Shown: positions 25,387-37,131, counted from the stretch's first letter. The stretch: DNA of 64,000 bases from Punica granatum (GCF_007655135.1 NC_045129.1:29761122-29825121); one strand, 5' to 3'. Made by a program: numbers and translations. The notes: generated by a model not told the origin, from the letters alone.

Positions 25387-25959
25387 CTTTGATGTCTTCC
25401 TCTCAAGCCATTTGAGATTTGACTCCCTCTTAGCTTGATTCTTTTTTTGTATCGTTTTCAAGCTTTGCTGAGTTTGATTTGTTTGGCTCATCCCAATAAG
25501 GCACAGCCGATTCTCTAGGAATTTTGGGTTTTGCAGAGTGAATTGAGAATGCTCGAGGAAAGTGAATATCTATTTTGTAAATCATATTTGACACATGAAG
25601 AATTTGCTTCATGAGTTTTAATAACAATGTCAGACCATGACCATGATATCTATGTACATTATTATTTTCCGATTACTTTCTATCATCAACGAAACCTTCA
25701 GAAGCAAATGGAACTTCAGCAAGGAGTATATACCATGAAAACTTTGTCGAAGATATTTTACATAGCACCCACGAAAAGCCGTCCATTAGAAATCAATAAA
25801 GATGGGAAAAGCAAAAACGCGAATGAGTGGTTTCGGTAGATAGTGTCGGGCTTTGCAGGAGCAGCACTTCCAACATCTGTAATGGTTAATATGAATGATC
25901 CAAACCTTTCTAGTAGCACTTCACTGTCATCTTTCTATATTGAGTGATAAAGACGTAAT

Positions 25960-26210
25960 GTAAAATATCCACTGGACCTAAAAGAGTGAGCTGATAGGTT
26001 GTGGTACCTAATTTCTTATAAACTTGTAAAATACATGCGCATGGAAGTATAACCCACTCTGATACCATGTCAAATATCCATTGGGCCTATAGGTGACTGG
26101 GCTTATCTCCAATCCAAAATCTCGAGTTCATAGGTTATGATACCCAATCTCTTATTAACTTGTGAAATTCCTCTTAAATTTTCGATGTGAAACTTGACTC
26201 ATTCTTAACA
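25960..26210. repeat. Diverged direct repeat in spacer
   Basis: Two related blocks, about 25,987-26,036 and about 26,123-26,174, share the order ATAGGTT.TG.TACC.AAT.TCTTAT.AACTTGT. The surrounding spacer (25,400-26,920) begins with laccase 3' flank homology and shows no gene. Confidence 0.45.
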
Positions 26211-26925
26211 CTCAACACATAACAACTTTGCTTTAGTAAATTATCTTATTTAGATAGAAGGGAAAACCAAAATCATAAACACATCCACAGCTATGGCGGA
26301 GGCTCAGGGAGTAGAAATGGTCCAAATTTTGAGGACAACTTTGATAGTTTACTCATAGATTTGAGTACTCTGTCTGAACAACGGTTGAGACTGGAAAAGA
26401 TGTTTGCCCAAAAATGGAGGCAAGAGGGTCTCTCTCTTATGTTGGCAACTTTCGTCAAAGGTATGCAACCGCGTGACTAGATGTCGATAAATGGCTAATA
26501 AACGATCAATAATTGAAATATATGGAGATAAACAGCTACATGAGAATCTTGGAAAAAATCTACGGTTCCATAATTAAACCCTCCATGACCTGTTATAGAT
26601 GTTGGATCAAATGAGTCCATATTGAGGCGACGATGACGAGAGGGGTCATGGACGATTCATATAATTTCCAGAGAATCTTTGTACGTTGTAGAAAAAGTAG
26701 TCTTTTAATGTGCGTCAATGTCTCGATAGGGCAGGAGCCTGTTGAGAGCATGTGCAAGCGGGACTAGCCTTAGCTTTGAATTGTCTGTTATTCGCACTGA
26801 TTTTTCCTTGAGTTGATTTTTTGTTTCCATCAACGTTCTCTCTTAACTTGTATTCTGATCCGATGATTATCATTCCTTTCTCTGATTCCTTGAGCACAAA
26901 TTGAGTGTCGTAGTCTTTGATTTCC

Positions 26926-27391
26926 ATGGCTAACAAGTGGAGATACGGTGTCTTCTTGAGTTTCCGAGGAGTGGACACTCGCAAGAAGTTCACCAACCAA
27001 TTCTACCATGGCCTAAGAAAAACGGGGGTTAATGCTTTCAGAGATGACAATGAGCTCCCCAAAGGGAAAAACATCTCATCAGCACTGATTCAAGCAATCC
27101 AAAGCTCTAGGATCTCAGTGATTGTGTTCTCAAAGAACTACAAAAATTCGACTCGAGGAACTTGCTGAGATCATGGAATGCTGGAAAAACTCGAGACATA
27201 TGATTCTTCCAATATTTTACGGAGTTGAACCCTCAGACGTCAGGAGCAAGAGGGGCAGTTACGCAAAGGCATTTGTTCAACATGAAAAGCGGTTCATGTC
27301 AGAGGAGAAAGCGGTTGCTCTTGCCAGGTAGAGAGAAGCTCTAACACAGGCAGCAAGTTTGTTAGGCTGGGACTTGAAAAATGTTGCTGAT
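26926..27391 (+). pseudogene. Broken TIR-domain exon of a TNL-type resistance gene
   Basis: From ATG 26,926 the translation gives the start of a plant TIR domain (YGVFLSFRGVDTRKKF, then NELPKGKNISSALIQAI and SRISVIVFSKNY). A frame shift near 27,148-27,160 leads to a stop at 27,166. In the next frame the domain continues (LEELAEIMECW, then ILPIFYGVEPSDVRSKRGSY) up to a TAG at 27,329-27,331. There TIR proteins normally have Trp in the A-x-WREAL motif, so TGG has become TAG. The rest (REALTQAASLLGWDL) runs to a likely exon end near 27,391. No NB-ARC or LRR exons follow. TIR domains act as NADase-type immune signalling modules; this copy cannot make a full one. Confidence 0.88.
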
Positions 27392-27563
27392 GGGTATGTA
27401 ACTATATTAACTCAAATCTTATAGTTTTATTCGGATCCAAACCCTCCTCGTACAAAGGATGCCGCTAAGGTATTAAATTATTCCTTATCACGCTAGTAAT
27501 TATTCCTTAGATAGGACATTCTCTTTATCTTCCATTTCTTGGTATTGAGGATATATTAGGGCC

Positions 27564-27571
27564 TATAAATA
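27564..27571 (+). promoter_or_regulatory. TATA-like box, possible LTR promoter
   Basis: TATAAATA stands about 25 bp before the duplicated block at 27,591 and may be the promoter of a decayed LTR. No second LTR could be matched, so this is tentative. Confidence 0.25.
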
Positions 27572-27590
27572 CCTGAAATGAAGACATTAT

Positions 27591-27821
27591 AAAGACCTTT
27601 CGACAATGCAACACAACAGGCGTTATCTTTATCAATCCTTCACATTTTCCGTACCTTTTTATTCCTCGTCATTTATCTTCCCGTCCTTTAAATTCCTTTA
27701 CATTGAAAAGACCTTTCAAGAACACAACACAACACCCGTTATCTTTATCAAACCTTTACATTTTCCGTATATTTTTATTCCTCGCCATTTATCTTCACGT
27801 CCTTTAAATTCCTTGCACATT
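27591..27821 (+). repeat. Two tandem units of about 115 bp
   Basis: Unit 1 (27,591-27,706) and unit 2 (27,707-27,821) both begin AAAGACCTTTC and share the blocks GTTATCTTTATCAA, ACATTTTCCGTA and CGTCCTTTAAATTCCTT. They are diverged at roughly one base in ten. The strand is C/T-rich and its frames are not coding. It may be the U5/leader part of an LTR element. Confidence 0.7.
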
Positions 27822-28417
27822 TACCTTACTTTACATTTATCTTTAAGCCTTTTACATTTCATTGCACTTTCAATTCCTCTTACATTTCAATTGCCCGCAA
27901 ACTAGCCAATCCTATTGCAAAATTGCATATCCGTAACCTCGCCAAAGCTTCTAGGCCGAGACAACCCTTGACTTTCCAGTCTTTGGTTCGATTTCTCTTG
28001 GCTTTTGGAGGCCAAGGTTCACTCATCACGGGCTTTCTGGGAAGCGTGATCGCATTCTTGTTTACATTGGCTTATGGGCCATCCAATATTGCGGGTTTGG
28101 CATATGGATTACGCGGACATTTTGGGAGGATTAGTGGCTACATCCTCGAGCAACGACATCATCTTAATGCGTTTTTAGCTAACCACATCCATCCTCCTTA
28201 AACTCAGTCGCCAACTAACCCTTCGGACCTCTGGGATTGAGTAGCTACGCGTTAGACTTGGTGAGGCCGACTAGTGTTTCCCGCTACAATCCTTAGGACT
28301 GCGCTTTGGCATGTCTGGCAATTGAAACTGCCACGCGCCACCTAGAGAACTGATCGTGAGAAACTAGCCAAAACAATAGCTTCTCATTTGAATTCAGATC
28401 GAGCTGCGCTTGCCATA

Positions 28418-30780
28418 AGTGGTATATGGCACAAAAGACTCGAGCATCCATTACGCCATGTCAAGTTTCATGGCATCAATGTTAGTGGGGATTCCAATTA
28501 TAATTGTGAGGTCTATCATAAAACTAAATAGACTTTTTCTTAATTTCTTATCAATTTGAATAAAGCATATTTGTTGTTCCAATTGTTCATTGTGACTTAT
28601 AAGGACCATATAAAACGAAATCACTATTTGGAGGCACATGATTTTTTTACTATCGTGGATGATTTTAGTGGTAGTGTTTGGCTTTATTTGCTATGAACAG
28701 ATATCTCATGAATTTTGCAATCTAGTCCATAACCAATTTGATAATAGGTTGGAATTCTTATTAGAAGAGTTACAGGATTTTTTTCGCAGAAAGGAATAAT
28801 ACATTAAACATCACGTGTTGATACACTGCAGTAAAACGGTTAAGTGGAAAGAAAACACCGATACTTGTTGAATGTCGTAAGAGCCCTTCTCTTTTTAGAA
28901 TCTCTACCGATGCGCTTTTAGGGAGAGTGTGTGTTAACAAGGACGTATTTAATCAACATCATGTTGTCACCACTACTTTCTGGTAAAAGTCCACATGAAG
29001 TCATATTTAACATGCCTCCAGTTTATTCTCACCTAAGGGTTTTTCGGGTCGTAAAGCTACGCCCATATTCGGCTTATAAGTATCGATAAATTTAAAGAGA
29101 GAGAGCTCAAAAGTGTGTGTTCATCGGCTATCATTATGGAAAGAAAGCGTGGAGCCTATATGATATTGATTCTTTAAGATCTTCGTATCTTAGGGCATCC
29201 AAATTTACGAAGATATTTTTCCTGTAGAGAATTCGAATCAGGGGAACAAGATATTATATCTCACAGTGGAGACTCACCACTATATACTGACGTAGGTAGG
29301 CTTCCATTTGATGCACTTTCAAACCAGAGACAAGGGCAAAATGGGCCACGCAGATCACATGACAGCCCAAAACACCAGGCCCCTGGAGAGGGGAGTTTGG
29401 GTTCTATATCACAGAATGAGGAAGCGCATTGTAGGTCTTCTTCTCAGTGGAGCCCAGCCCAAATTCCCACAAGCCCGATACTCTCTAATGGGCATCAGCC
29501 TCTCAGCCCCGTTCGCTCTACTGGGCATCTGCCTCCCACCTTAGTCCACTTCACTGGGCCTTCATCTTCCAGCCCAATCCGCTTCATCAAATGGCACGTC
29601 TAATACAAACCAAACTTCAGATGGCTCTTCACTTGAGTTCATCCCTCAATGAACTGATTGGTTTCGTGGTCCACCTGACCATCTTACAAACTTTGTATGC
29701 CACACAATTCGTATTATCCTCGCTCCATCCAATTCCTAAGGTGCAGCTCATTCCATTAAGAATTTCCTCTCATGTTCAGGTGCTACTAATCGCCACTTAT
29801 CTAGCTGCTATAGACTCGGATGTGGAACCTCGTGATTTCAAACAAGTAATGTAAAATCCACGTTGGCATGAAGCTATGACTAAGGAAATTTGAGCCCTCG
29901 AGTTGAATAAGACATGGTCACTTGAGTCATTATCCCCCAGGCAAGATCCCTATAGGATGCAAGTGGGTTTTCAACATCAAGGGACGAGCTAATAGTAGTA
30001 TTGAGTGCTACATGGTGCGTCTAGTTGCCAAAGGTTTAGACAGGTTGCAGGTGGTTTTTCAACAAGAAGGGACAAGCTAATGGTAGTATTGAGTGCTTCA
30101 AGGTGCGTCTAGTTGCCAAAGATTGAGGGCGTAGACTTCCACGAGATATTTGTACCTATGGCCAATCTCGTCATTGTTCAATGTCTATTGGCGGTCGTCG
30201 TGGCAAAGAACTGGCAAATTCATCAAGTGGACGTCAACAAGGTGTTCTTACACGGTGATTTACACGAGGAAGTCTACAGGAGCTTGCCTCCAGGTTATTC
30301 TGATCGCTCGAGTATGCTGATTTCGTAAATCTCTTTATGGTTTTCAATAAACTGGTTTTCTAAGCTAGCTGATTCTTTTCACTAATATGGATTTACTCGG
30401 TTTGGAGCTGATTATTCTCCTTTCACCTTCTGCCATATATTTCTCACTGTTCTCATATATGATGATGATCTGCTTATTGTTGGGAATAACTTTAGTCATT
30501 ATGCTTCTTTTAACTCTTACCTTCGGCGATGCTTCCACGTTAAGGATCTGGGAACTCTTCGATATTTCCTTGGCATTGAGGTATCTCGTTTGCGCTCTGC
30601 GTTATTTCTTAATTAACGCAAGAATTCCTTATTGATATCTTGATTGAGGGCAGTATGCTGGATTCACATTCGTCCCCCTTCCCATAGAGCAGCAGCACCG
30701 TCTCTCCTTAGAGTTAGGCTCTCCACTATCTGATCTGAGTCAATATGGATGACTTATAGGTTGATTAGGTGTCACCTTCA
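28418..30780 (+). mobile_element. Degenerate Ty1/copia polyprotein (integrase, reverse transcriptase)
   Basis: Reading across frames gives typical copia order. First comes the GAG-pre-integrase motif (WHKRLEHP near 28,430), then an integrase core start (VDDFSGSVWLYLL near 28,651) and an ERKH-like block near 28,830. The integrase C-terminal part follows (GKSPHEVIFNMPP near 28,984, then CVFIGYHYGKKAWSLYD near 29,118). Reverse transcriptase spans 29,860-30,640 (ELNKTWSLESL, LVAKG, QVDVNKVFLHGDLHEEVY), then a RT-RNase H linker (LIDILIEGSMLD and SPLSDLSQYG). Many stops and shifts are present, so the element is dead. A duplication of about 88 bp lies inside the RT (29,957-30,130). The 3' end is interrupted near 30,783 by a MITE. 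Confidence 0.85.
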
Positions 30781-30782
30781 CT

Positions 30783-31575
30783 TGGTATCAATAAAAAGGA
30801 AATGACTTATCTACCCATAACTAGTTATTTCAAAATTTCTTAAAATTAAAAAAATCTAAAATTGAAAAAAACAAAGAAACAAAACATCGCATAGGAAGGA
30901 GACCTTCCTCTTGCAATTGTTCATAGAGAGAGGCGATTGGGGCCCAACGCCTGCCACCCCTCCCCCAACCCAAGCAAGTTCGCCAGCAGACTAAGCACTC
31001 GCCAACGACCTTGCTTGGGGCGGTGGTGGCTGGCATTGGGCCCCCATTGCCCTACAATCATCTCTCTCTTTGCTCAGCGAAGAGAGAGAAAGAGGATAGG
31101 GGCTTTGGTGGCCCAATTCTAGCCACCACAACCCCAATCAATATCGCCAATGTTCACAAAGATCTTTGTGACTTTGCTTGGGGCTATGGCAGCCGGAGTT
31201 GAGCCACCAGAGCCCTCTCCTTCCTCTTTCTCTCTCTCTCTCTCTCTCTTCACTCGAAGAAAGAGACGATCATGGGGCAATGGTTGTTGGCATCGAGCCC
31301 TTGCCCCCCTATTCCTTCTTCATCGAGCACAACGAATCCATAGAAAAGAAAAATTTATGGCAAAATTTCATAAATTTAAAATTAAAGTAAGGGCATTACG
31401 CCTTTTTGTACAAAATAATATCCTTACCCACCCTTAACCTTCCCCTAATTGGGATAAGATCATTATTAGTAATATCTCAATGAATCCCTAACCCAAACCC
31501 TATCCTGTCATCACCAAACATGGATTTATTACAGAAATCCTATGCCGCTCTTTATTCCAGCGACCAAATGTGGCC
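30783..31575. mobile_element. MITE-like element with GC-rich core (family G, copy 2)
   Basis: Read on the reverse strand from 31,575, it begins GGCCACATTTGGT and aligns with the element at 10,836-11,552, including the GGGATAAGG/GGATAGGG region and the GC-rich core (CCACCGCCCCAAGCAAGGTC). The left arm, near 30,785-30,845, matches the other arm of copy 1. It inserted into or next to the copia remnant. The open frames of 60-95 codons inside it are by-products of the GC-rich repeat. Confidence 0.6.
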
Positions 31576-31989
31576 TACAGGTCTTGAAGATTTTGTATAT
31601 TATTGGTTGGTTGTATATATTAGGTAGCATAATCTTGTATACTAAGTAGTTTCATATTAGCTAGGAGGTTGCATATTTTATGGGATTCTTCCCTTAAGTC
31701 ATAGACGCATATGGTCTCCATACATGTATCCCCTCAAAAATAAAGGGTGCATAACTTTGAGTCCCAATTCAAGTAAAGGGCGCATATGAATGAACGTTCA
31801 AGACTTTGAGTCCCAATTCTTCCGATATGTTTTTATGAGAGATGCATGTGAATTTAGTAAAAAAACAGGAAAATTAAAATAAAGGGTGCATAATTTTGAC
31901 CGAAGAGAATCAAACTTCGAACCTCTTTGCTTTCGTGTCGATAACTTCTTTTACTGCATAGGCCCCTTCCTCAGGAACCGACTAAACAA

Positions 31990-33000
31990 TACTATGGTTT
32001 TGCTGGTGAACTGACCGAACCAATACTATGGTGAGCAATGGGACTAAGCTAGTGGTCTTGCCTTTCAACAGAAGCACGGAGCACATAGTGCAGGGACACA
32101 CGAGCAAACTCGGCGGCGAGACCCAACCAACTTTACTTGTACGGATTCTACTTCTTCGGGGTTGGACAGGGCTTCAAGAACTTTGACCCAAACAAGGACC
32201 ACAAAAAACTTCAATCTAGTTGACCCCATTGATAGAAACACCATGGGTGTGTCTTCTGGTGGTTGGGTTGCGATTCAATTCCTGGCAGATAATCTCGGTG
32301 AGACAAAAAGTTACTATATAGAAATTAATACGAGGTCAACTTGTATTATAATTTGTAATATATCGCATTGATCTAGCAGACTGGGTTCTGGCAAAGAATT
32401 TTTACACGCTAATTGACGATGATGATTGATGACGATTATACAGGTGCATGGTTCATGCATTGCCACCGGAAGGTTCACCCAAGCTGGCTCTCTCCTCCTG
32501 TTGACTTTCGCATCTCTTCTCCTCCTCTGAAGCCATCTGAGCAGCAACGGACCCAGGATTTTGGTCAATGGGGGCGAGTCCTAGCGGCAAAACAAAACGT
32601 AACTTTGTCGAGTTAAGGAGGCGAGTATAGGTAATTTCACTAAAAATTATAGAAAAACTTATAATTTTCTAATGTAATATCAAAATTTAGAGAAAGCGAC
32701 TGTCACCCTGATCCCCTTCGATCCATCCCCTGCATCTGTGACTAGGCTCCCTCCTAACTTTGATTCTTTTGCTGTATCATTCTCTTTTGTTTTCATATCT
32801 AACGCATGGAAATTTTGTTTCATGAGTTTAATTAATAATGCCGGACCGTAAAATCTATGGCACGTGTATCATATTCCCATTATTTTCTATCAGAAATGAG
32901 AACTTCAGCAAGGAGAATACCCCATGAAAAATATGTCAACAATTAAGATGTTTTACACAAAACTCATTAAGAGCTGTCCACACTAGGAACGAAAGGCTAA
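31990..33000 (+). pseudogene. Laccase fragment (fourth copy; end of exon 5 plus part of exon 6)
   Basis: From about 32,019 to 32,300 the DNA matches the last 280 bp of laccase exon 5 ([14 protein letters not shown], then NLVDPIDRNTMG and GGWVA). It has frameshifts and destroyed HLHG ligands. A partial exon 6 lies at about 32,442-32,500 (WFMHCH followed by altered sequence). The 3' flank to about 33,000 also resembles the laccase 3' flank (TGATTCTTTTGCTGT, then TTTCATGAGTTTAAT). It is a relic of an old duplicate. Confidence 0.85.
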
Positions 33001-33857
33001 ATGAACTATGAAGAAGACGTGCGCTATATCGTCTGACGGTCGGGCGAGAATTTTAAGCCGAAGTATACAACGTGTCTTACTCTAATTAATTTCGATACTC
33101 TAATTAATTTCGACACGACCGAAGAATAAATTTCAGCAGGACCGGCAATTGCCAATAAAGAATTATGCCATCTCTCTCCCTCCGCCTTAGAGAATCCAAG
33201 CCGACTAAGTTCAGCATTGCTTATGCTTAGGAGAGGAGAAATCCTTCCGACTTGAAAAGCTTCCTTGCCGTCCACAGCCCAGGTTTCATTGTTCAACTTG
33301 ACGACGCTTTACAAGTAATTTAAAATTTTAAAAAAGAAGAAAGGCAAAGGCTCAATATTCAGCATAAACAAGACAATATCCCCCAAAATCTTATGAAGAC
33401 AACCAAGTAGATCCCGTACGAGTACAGTTCACTGGGTCGATAACTCTCTAGCCGAAAAGCCATAAGATGTATGAGCATAAATCGAAACTTTAGGATCATT
33501 TTAGGCTGTTTTGCCCTGGAGTTCGGGGTGCAACGCGAAAATTGGTGGAAGTAAATGATAAATTGTTTTACAATGAATGAGACGAATTTAAATTAAGTAC
33601 AAGAATCCAACAAAGCTGCATTGACTTGATACGGTATTTTATATTGAATTCAGCAAGAGCCCGAATCGAAAAATCCGTATAGGTTAGACCATAAAGATCC
33701 AATTAGTAATCCTCGATTATCGACGCTAAGATACTCGCACCAAGACAAGGCCGGTCACAAATTAGTCGCGGTCAGCTCGTCTAAGACGATGCCTATGCGG
33801 ACAAGAGAAACGCTTTGTCAATGGACAAAATTCCTTTCTAGATCTATCGATCAACTG

Positions 33858-33865
33858 TATAAATA
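33858..33865 (+). promoter_or_regulatory. TATA box of the chitinase-like gene
   Basis: TATAAATA lies only 38 bp before ATG 33,896 and 47 bp before ATG 33,905. The leader must be very short if this box is used, which favours the second ATG as the working start. Confidence 0.5.
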
Positions 33866-33895
33866 GTTTACCGGAAAGCAGAATCAAACACACCA

Positions 33896-34804
33896 ATGAT
33901 AACAATGGATGCTCACCGCTTCCTGTTGCCTCTTGTCCTCCTCCAGTTTCTCTTCTTCACACTTCCGCTCACCGGAAACTCAAAGCTCTTCAGAGAGTAC
34001 ATCGGAGCGGAGGAGAGAGGGGTCACCTTCTCCAACGTGCCGATTCATCCCGGTGTCAATTTTCACTTCATCCTCTCCTTCGCAATAGACTACGACACCT
34101 CTGCCTCCCCTACAAATGGTGATTTCCGTGTTTACTGGGACACAAAGAATCTCAACGCTTCCACCGTGTCCTCCATCAAGGCCCGACACGCAAACGTGAA
34201 GGTGGCAATGAGCCTTGGCGGGGACACAACTGGAAGCAAGCACGTCAAATTCACCATTAAAACGATCAATTCTTGGGTCGGAAATGCCATCAACTCAATC
34301 ACTAGAATAGCCAAGGAGTACTATCTAGATGGTATTGACATCGACTATGAACACTTCAGCACAGATCCCAACACATTTGCCGAGTGCATTGGTCGCCTCC
34401 TTCTCCATCTAAAGCAGAACAAGATAATTTCTTTTGCATCCATAGCTCCTTACGAACATGACTCTGTTCAACCCTATTATTTAGCTCTGTGGAAGAAATA
34501 CAGCCATCTTATCGACTACGTGAACTTCCAGTTCTACGCCTATGGCAAGGGCATAACTGTCCCCCAGTTTATGAAATTCTTTGAAACACAGATCTCTAAT
34601 TACCGGGGAGGGAAGGTGTTGGTAAGCCTTGGCACCGATGGAAGTGGAGGTTTGTCTCCTCAAGCCGGGTTCTTCGAGGCTTGTAAAAAGCTCAAAGGTC
34701 TTGGGAAGCTTCACGGAATTTTCATATGGTCTGCAGATGACTCAAAGAAGAAGGGTTTTCCCTACGAAAAGCAATCACAGAACATCCTGGCAAGCGGAAA
34801 GTGA
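33896..34804 (+). CDS. GH18 chitinase-like protein (chitinase 2 / class IIIb type), secreted
   Basis: Single exon, 302 aa. An N-terminal signal peptide (hydrophobic residues about 9-25) is followed by a mature start near [10 protein letters not shown]. The GH18 catalytic motif DGIDIDYE is complete at residues 145-152, with Glu152 as expected proton donor. The preceding AMSLGGD strand motif and the terminal IWSADDS strand also fit a GH18 TIM barrel. The closest families I know are plant chitinase 2-like proteins and RuBisCO-associated-protein-like GH18 members. The expected role is hydrolysis or binding of chitin-type glycans in the apoplast. Activity is inferred from the intact motif. In-frame ATG codons at 33,896 and 33,905 are both possible starts. 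Confidence 0.9.
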   Translation: MITMDAHRFLLPLVLLQFLFFTLPLTGNSKLFREYIGAEERGVTFSNVPIHPGVNFHFILSFAIDYDTSASPTNGDFRVYWDTKNLNASTVSSIKARHANVKVAMSLGGDTTGSKHVKFTIKTINSWVGNAINSITRIAKEYYLDGIDIDYEHFSTDPNTFAECIGRLLLHLKQNKIISFASIAPYEHDSVQPYYLALWKKYSHLIDYVNFQFYAYGKGITVPQFMKFFETQISNYRGGKVLVSLGTDGSGGLSPQAGFFEACKKLKGLGKLHGIFIWSADDSKKKGFPYEKQSQNILASGK

Positions 34805-35336
34805 CAGTTGAAATGTAACTTTGATGCTGTAGTTTCCTTTTCTTCATTGCCTTTGTTGTTCCTTCTGTGTTCTTGGACTGCAAAGTACATGATGATGATG
34901 ATGTTGATGCTATGCAAACATGGTGAAAATGGAACTTTCAAAAATGGAAAACAGATAAACTATCAAACCGTTCTCGGAATGTTCATAAAAACTGCAAATA
35001 CAATCATGAAGACCGAAAATTTGCAACAATTGGCATTTCCCCCTAGTTTTGTGTTCAAACACATCAAAGCCATAGCCCAAACGTTTTGTTGTTCTTTCAT
35101 GTAAATAGGCAGCATTTATCAGAACTTCTAAGATTATAAACATTAGCTACATCGCAGAAATAGATAAACCATCGCATTCAAAATTTTCCATGTTACATCC
35201 AAAAACCAATCCTACAAAAATTCAAGAAGCTCAGAAGCCACAGAACAGCCCAAAACGGACCTCACCAGATTCTCGATAAAAGTCGAGAAAGCTGCCCAAT
35301 CCCAACAATTGTAAAGGTTTCACTATCTTCCTATGA
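34805..35336. other. Convergent 3' regions, no gene seen
   Basis: Lies between the stops of the plus-strand chitinase-like gene and the minus-strand lysine-rich gene, and presumably holds both 3' UTRs. The 98-codon frame at 34,808-35,104 shows no family features. Confidence 0.5.
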
Positions 35337-36173
35337 TCACCTCCTCTTCTTCTTCTTGCTCCGGTGCTCCACCAAACCATCTTCTTCCCTGCCCTCTCCG
35401 GACCCCTCGTTCTTCCTCTTCTTCCCTCGGTCCCTGTTTTCCTCCACAGTCCTGAATTCGCTCTTAGAATCCTCTCTTTCCTCGACTGCAAAACCATTAT
35501 CTCCCAGACTGATACTAACATCTCCTCCTTTCTTCTTCTTATCCTCCTCCTTCTTCTTCTTCTTCCTCCGATCCTTGTCTTCTGCTTCACCGCTGTTGCC
35601 ATCTTCGCCCTTCACCTCCCCACCGTTTTCAATAGTATTCTCAACGATATCACCAGATTCATCCTTTACTTTCTTCTCCTTAACTTCATCCTTTGCTTTC
35701 TTCTCCTTACTTTTATGCTTCCTCTTCTGGCCCTCCGATCCCACAAACTCTCCATCTCCATTAACCAGTACCTGCTCATCGGTCCCCCTCAAATCCGTAA
35801 CTAGCCCATTATCCTCGTCATCCCTATCTCCGACCTTCTTCTTCCTACGCTTCCTCCGATTGCTCTCCGCATCCTCGGGCTCGACTTCTTGAGGCGGGCC
35901 GTTTTCCGACTCTGTTAAAGCTGAAGTTTTTCTGCTCTTCCGGTCAGACTTGGGGGTCTTGATGCCCTTGTGAAACTGCGCCAACTCGTCGAAGGCATCC
36001 GAGGCTTTTCGAAGATAGATGCTAATGGAAGAGGAAGCCCCGTTATCGACCGTGACCATCTTCGAGAGGATCTTCGATGCTTTGGCGAGGGAGACCGACC
36101 TCGTCGATATGATTTTACCAGAAACAGTCTTCATCTTTATCGATCGGTCGTGGGCGCGCCAAATAGGCTCCAT
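35337..36173 (-). CDS. Lysine-rich, probably nucleolar protein of unknown function
   Basis: Single exon, 278 aa. The first ~75 residues look like a small folded region (VSLAKASKILSKMV, then SIYLRKASDAFDELAQFH). The rest is low-complexity and charged, with repeated K/R tracts (RRKRRKKK, KKKKKEEDKKKKGG) and the C-terminus KKKKRR. This is typical of nuclear or nucleolar proteins. A second in-frame Met at residue 14 (MKTVSGK) is an alternative start and begins nearer to the conserved-looking part. I recognise similar plant hypothetical proteins but no defined function. Localisation is inferred from composition. Confidence 0.75.
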   Translation of the reverse strand: MEPIWRAHDRSIKMKTVSGKIISTRSVSLAKASKILSKMVTVDNGASSSISIYLRKASDAFDELAQFHKGIKTPKSDRKSRKTSALTESENGPPQEVEPEDAESNRRKRRKKKVGDRDDEDNGLVTDLRGTDEQVLVNGDGEFVGSEGQKRKHKSKEKKAKDEVKEKKVKDESGDIVENTIENGGEVKGEDGNSGEAEDKDRRKKKKKEEDKKKKGGDVSISLGDNGFAVEEREDSKSEFRTVEENRDRGKKRKNEGSGEGREEDGLVEHRSKKKKRR

Positions 36174-37131
36174 TGGGGGCAGCTGCGCCCAAATGAATAG
36201 AAGAAAATCAGAAGGCGGAAGAAGCTCCGCCGCCGTGAGGAGAACGCCGGGAGCGAACGAGAGGCGAGACGCGAAGCATTTAAAGCTCGGAGTCAGCAGC
36301 TGACCAACGGAGACGGGAGAAGACGAAGAAGAACGAACAGCAATTAGGGTTTCAAATTTAATTCGTTTATTATTATTATTTTATATTTTTCGTAATTTGT
36401 CAGGCCAAAGAATGGGCTGGGCCATTCTGCTTAATGGTCTGGGCCTTGAAAATATGAGATGAAAGCGCGGAGGCCCAGGGAAAAGAGCACGGGGGATTTT
36501 AAAACCAGTTCGGTTTGTTTCAGCTGAACCGGAATATGCCGGTTTTAGAGGAAATGGCCGCTGGGTAAGGAAGATAAAGGAGTCGTCACTATGAAGTGAA
36601 GAAGAGGAAGAGAGGAGGAGGTGGGTCGTCTACCGAAGACAAGTAGGACTCTCCTCCACAAGAAGGTGATCGGTTCAACCAAAGCAGCTCAAACAGACGT
36701 GTATTACGACTGCCCAAGTTACGGGGATACGAAAGTCGGGTTATTTTGCCCCTAAGTAAGTTTTTCTAGATGATACTTCTGTGCCTTTAGAAGGCTTCAG
36801 ATGTGCAAGCGAAGGAAAGAACTATACAATTCCTCACAATTTATTGACAGCAGCTTATTCCGCTGCGAGCAAAAGGTTGAACTGCTGCCTCCTCACAAGG
36901 ACCAGATGACTGGATCAATATGGATTTGTCTTCAAATCCAACCGAAGAATGTACACATTTTACCCGAAATTCCAACACAGCCCCTTCACCACGAGAGAAC
37001 GACTTCCAATCAGATGTCAAGCAAAGGTAATGGTTGCATAGCACAACTATGTGGACTGACAAATTTATACTTTCTCCACCTCAATGTTTATGCTATCCTT
37101 CTTCCACCGAATTTTCTCCATGCCAAGCATC
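36174..37131. other. Intergenic region between two minus-strand genes
   Basis: Holds the 5' region of the lysine-rich gene (to about 36,340) and the probable 3' UTR of the BTB gene (to 37,131). The 125-codon plus-strand frame at 36,801-37,178 overlaps the end of the BTB gene antisense and is not supported. Confidence 0.5.

Noticed and set aside
35356..35892. Long plus-strand frames (178 and 146 codons) antisense to the lysine-rich gene
   Set aside because: They are Ser/Leu/Phe-rich shadows created by the AAG/GAG-rich codons of the minus-strand gene.
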